From Halosimplex rubrum (GTDB lineage: Archaea > Halobacteriota > Halobacteria > Halobacteriales > Haloarculaceae): a stretch of 64,000 nt of DNA. The translations under genes and the position numbers were made by a program. Positions 62,869-64,000 of this stretch are shown here, piece after piece (the stretch's first letter is position 1; every line of letters begins with the position of its first letter). The notes beneath the pieces were generated by a model, which saw only the letters and a list, made by a program, of their open reading frames with translations, was not told where the DNA came from and did no database searches. Where the stretch lies: assembly GCF_013415885.1 (NCBI RefSeq), contig NZ_CP058910.1, forward strand, positions 2,294,001 through 2,358,000. The letters run 5' to 3'.

Positions 62869-63228
62869 ATGGGACTCGTCACGGGGCTGATCACGTTCGT
62901 CGTCGGTGTACTGGTCGGCGGAATCGGCATCTACGTCGGCGCCGAACTGGTCGGCGGCGGCAGCAGCTACGAGAAGGCCGTCACGACGGCGATCTTCGGC
63001 TCGCTCGTCTGGGCGCTCGTGGGGACGTTCTTCGGATGGGTCCCGCTGCTGGGGCCGATTCTGACGTTCGTCGCCTACCTTGGCGTCCTGAACGTGATGT
63101 ACGACGGCGGCTGGGTCGAGGCCGCGGCCATCGCGGTGGTCGCCTGGCTGACGCTCGTCGTCGTGTTCACGGTGCTCGGGCCGCTCGGACTCGGGGTCTT
63201 CTCCGGCGTCGGCGTCCCCGGCGTGTAG
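62869..63228 (+). CDS. Small multi-helix membrane protein, unknown
   Basis: A 119-residue protein from ATG 62869 with four hydrophobic helices: LITFVVGVLVGGIGIYVGAE, then AIFGSLVWALVGTFFG, PILTFVAYLGVLNV and AIAVVAWLTLVVVFTVLG. No family is recognised. It lies divergent from the RIO kinase gene. Confidence 0.7.
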   Translation: MGLVTGLITFVVGVLVGGIGIYVGAELVGGGSSYEKAVTTAIFGSLVWALVGTFFGWVPLLGPILTFVAYLGVLNVMYDGGWVEAAAIAVVAWLTLVVVFTVLGPLGLGVFSGVGVPGV

Positions 63229-63333
63229 CTGTCGGCGTCCCCGGCCCGTCGGGGCCTCCGAGGAAGTTTCGGCTCGCTATCACGACCGAGGACGGACGGG
63301 AACGCTCTTTAGCGGCTGGACGAATCGTCGGCC

Positions 63334-64000
63334 GTGTTCGGGCTCGAACCGGGACTGGCCTACGCGGTCGCGGCCTCGCTGATCCTCGGCGTCTACCTGT
63401 TCTGCATCAAACGCTACTTCGACGACTACCCCTCGACGGTGTACGTCACGGTCACGTTCGCCGCGTCGCTGCTGTGGTACCTGCCGATCGCGGCGGTCGC
63501 GAGCGACGGCAGCCTCCTCCCCGCGGGCTTCGGTGCCCCGGGCGTCGGGATGTTCGTCCTCACGGTCGGCGGGTCGATACTCGCGTTCCTGGCGTCGTTC
63601 CGGGCGATCGCTGTCGGCGACGTGTCCTACGTCGCGCCGATCAGCAAGATCGTCGCGGTGTTCGTCCTCCCCATCGAACTCGTCTTCCTGAACGAGCGGC
63701 TGTCGGCGGTTCAGGCCGCCGGCGTCGTCGTCGCGACGGCGGCCGTGTACGTCGCCAACTACGAACCCGGAAAACTGCTGGACCCGTTCGTCCGGGCGGT
63801 CCACTCTCGGCCGGCCCAGTTGGCGCTGGCCAGTGCGGCGATATTCGGCGTCGTCGACGTGGGCAAGCGCGTGTTGACCCAGGAGCTCCGAGTGCCCCCG
63901 GAGACGTACAACCTCGTCATGTTCGCGGCGGTGCCGCTGGCGCTGGCGCCGCTGGCGGCGCGGCGCTGGCCCGCGTGGGAAGACGGCGGGGTGCGCTCGG
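63334..64000 (+). CDS. EamA family transporter, partial (cut by window end)
   Basis: The first 222 codons of an EamA/DMT transporter from GTG 63334. A TATA-like CTCTTTAGC lies about 26 nt upstream, which fits a leaderless start. Helices include SLILGVYLFCIKRYFDDYPS, VTFAASLLWYLPIAAVAS and SYVAPISKIVAVFVLPIELVFLNE, the typical EamA half. It is a different subgroup from the gene at 60979. The C-terminus lies beyond the window. Confidence 0.8.
   Translation, partial: MFGLEPGLAYAVAASLILGVYLFCIKRYFDDYPSTVYVTVTFAASLLWYLPIAAVASDGSLLPAGFGAPGVGMFVLTVGGSILAFLASFRAIAVGDVSYVAPISKIVAVFVLPIELVFLNERLSAVQAAGVVVATAAVYVANYEPGKLLDPFVRAVHSRPAQLALASAAIFGVVDVGKRVLTQELRVPPETYNLVMFAAVPLALAPLAARRWPAWEDGGVRS

Overview
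The window is chromosomal DNA of a haloarchaeon (class Halobacteria), inferred from several independent signs. Base composition is very GC-rich and the proteins are rich in Asp and Glu. Twin-arginine signals are common on exported proteins, and many genes have a TATA-like box about 25 nt upstream of the start codon, as expected for leaderless transcripts. Lineage-typical genes include a FolC-FolP fusion, a HalX response regulator, an archaeal CPSF (FttA) ribonuclease, archaeal-type ProRS, DUF371 and a COG1340 coiled-coil protein. I saw no tRNA, rRNA, CRISPR array, insertion sequence or phage module.

Region 1 (1-24 kb) is mostly housekeeping. It holds the end of a probable Gfo/Idh/MocA oxidoreductase, small membrane proteins and lipoproteins, and FolCP for folate synthesis. 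It also holds a glycosyltransferase with a zinc-ribbon partner, a Tat-exported metzincin-like protease, an S9 peptidase, and two Nudix paralogues, one with a broken Nudix box. An ABC exporter pair, an SDR, ProRS, an orphan 2-oxoacid dehydrogenase E1-alpha, FttA, a DsbB-like protein, a HalX regulator and an aldo/keto reductase complete it.

Region 2 (24-47 kb) is a surface-glycan region. In order it has an ATP-grasp ligase, an HMGL-like aldolase, two tandem QueC-like PP-loop proteins, a GT4 glycosyltransferase, a WecC-type UDP-sugar dehydrogenase and a DUF354 protein. Next come three Tat-exported beta-helix proteins (two of them paralogues with a repeated N-terminal module) and a sulfatase-superfamily protein with Thr at the usual Cys position. 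A Wzx-type flippase, another GT4 enzyme, a large multi-spanning GT-C-like protein and a DUF1616 membrane protein close the region. The ATP-grasp, aldolase and QueC-like group is the best candidate for an undescribed pathway: it could make and attach an unusual acid, amide or nitrile on a glycan, but this is inference.

Region 3 (47-64 kb) returns to housekeeping. It contains endonuclease III, DUF371, a Cys-rich miniprotein, a GH2 beta-mannosidase-like enzyme, a coiled-coil protein with a long leader, a PQQ-type propeller lipoprotein, 5-formyl-THF cyclo-ligase and CheC. It also has two DUF5658-like membrane proteins and a MaoC/CitE/glutamate dehydrogenase group that fits the methylaspartate cycle. 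The end has an SRPBCC protein, a short TrxB-like flavoprotein, two EamA transporters (the last cut by the window edge) and a RIO-type kinase.

Five candidate small ORFs (36-50 aa) sit directly upstream of larger genes, several placed where a leaderless transcript would start and three abutting or overlapping the next start codon. Two genes (citE and an SRPBCC gene) carry in-frame perfect stem-loops that look like inserted palindromic elements.
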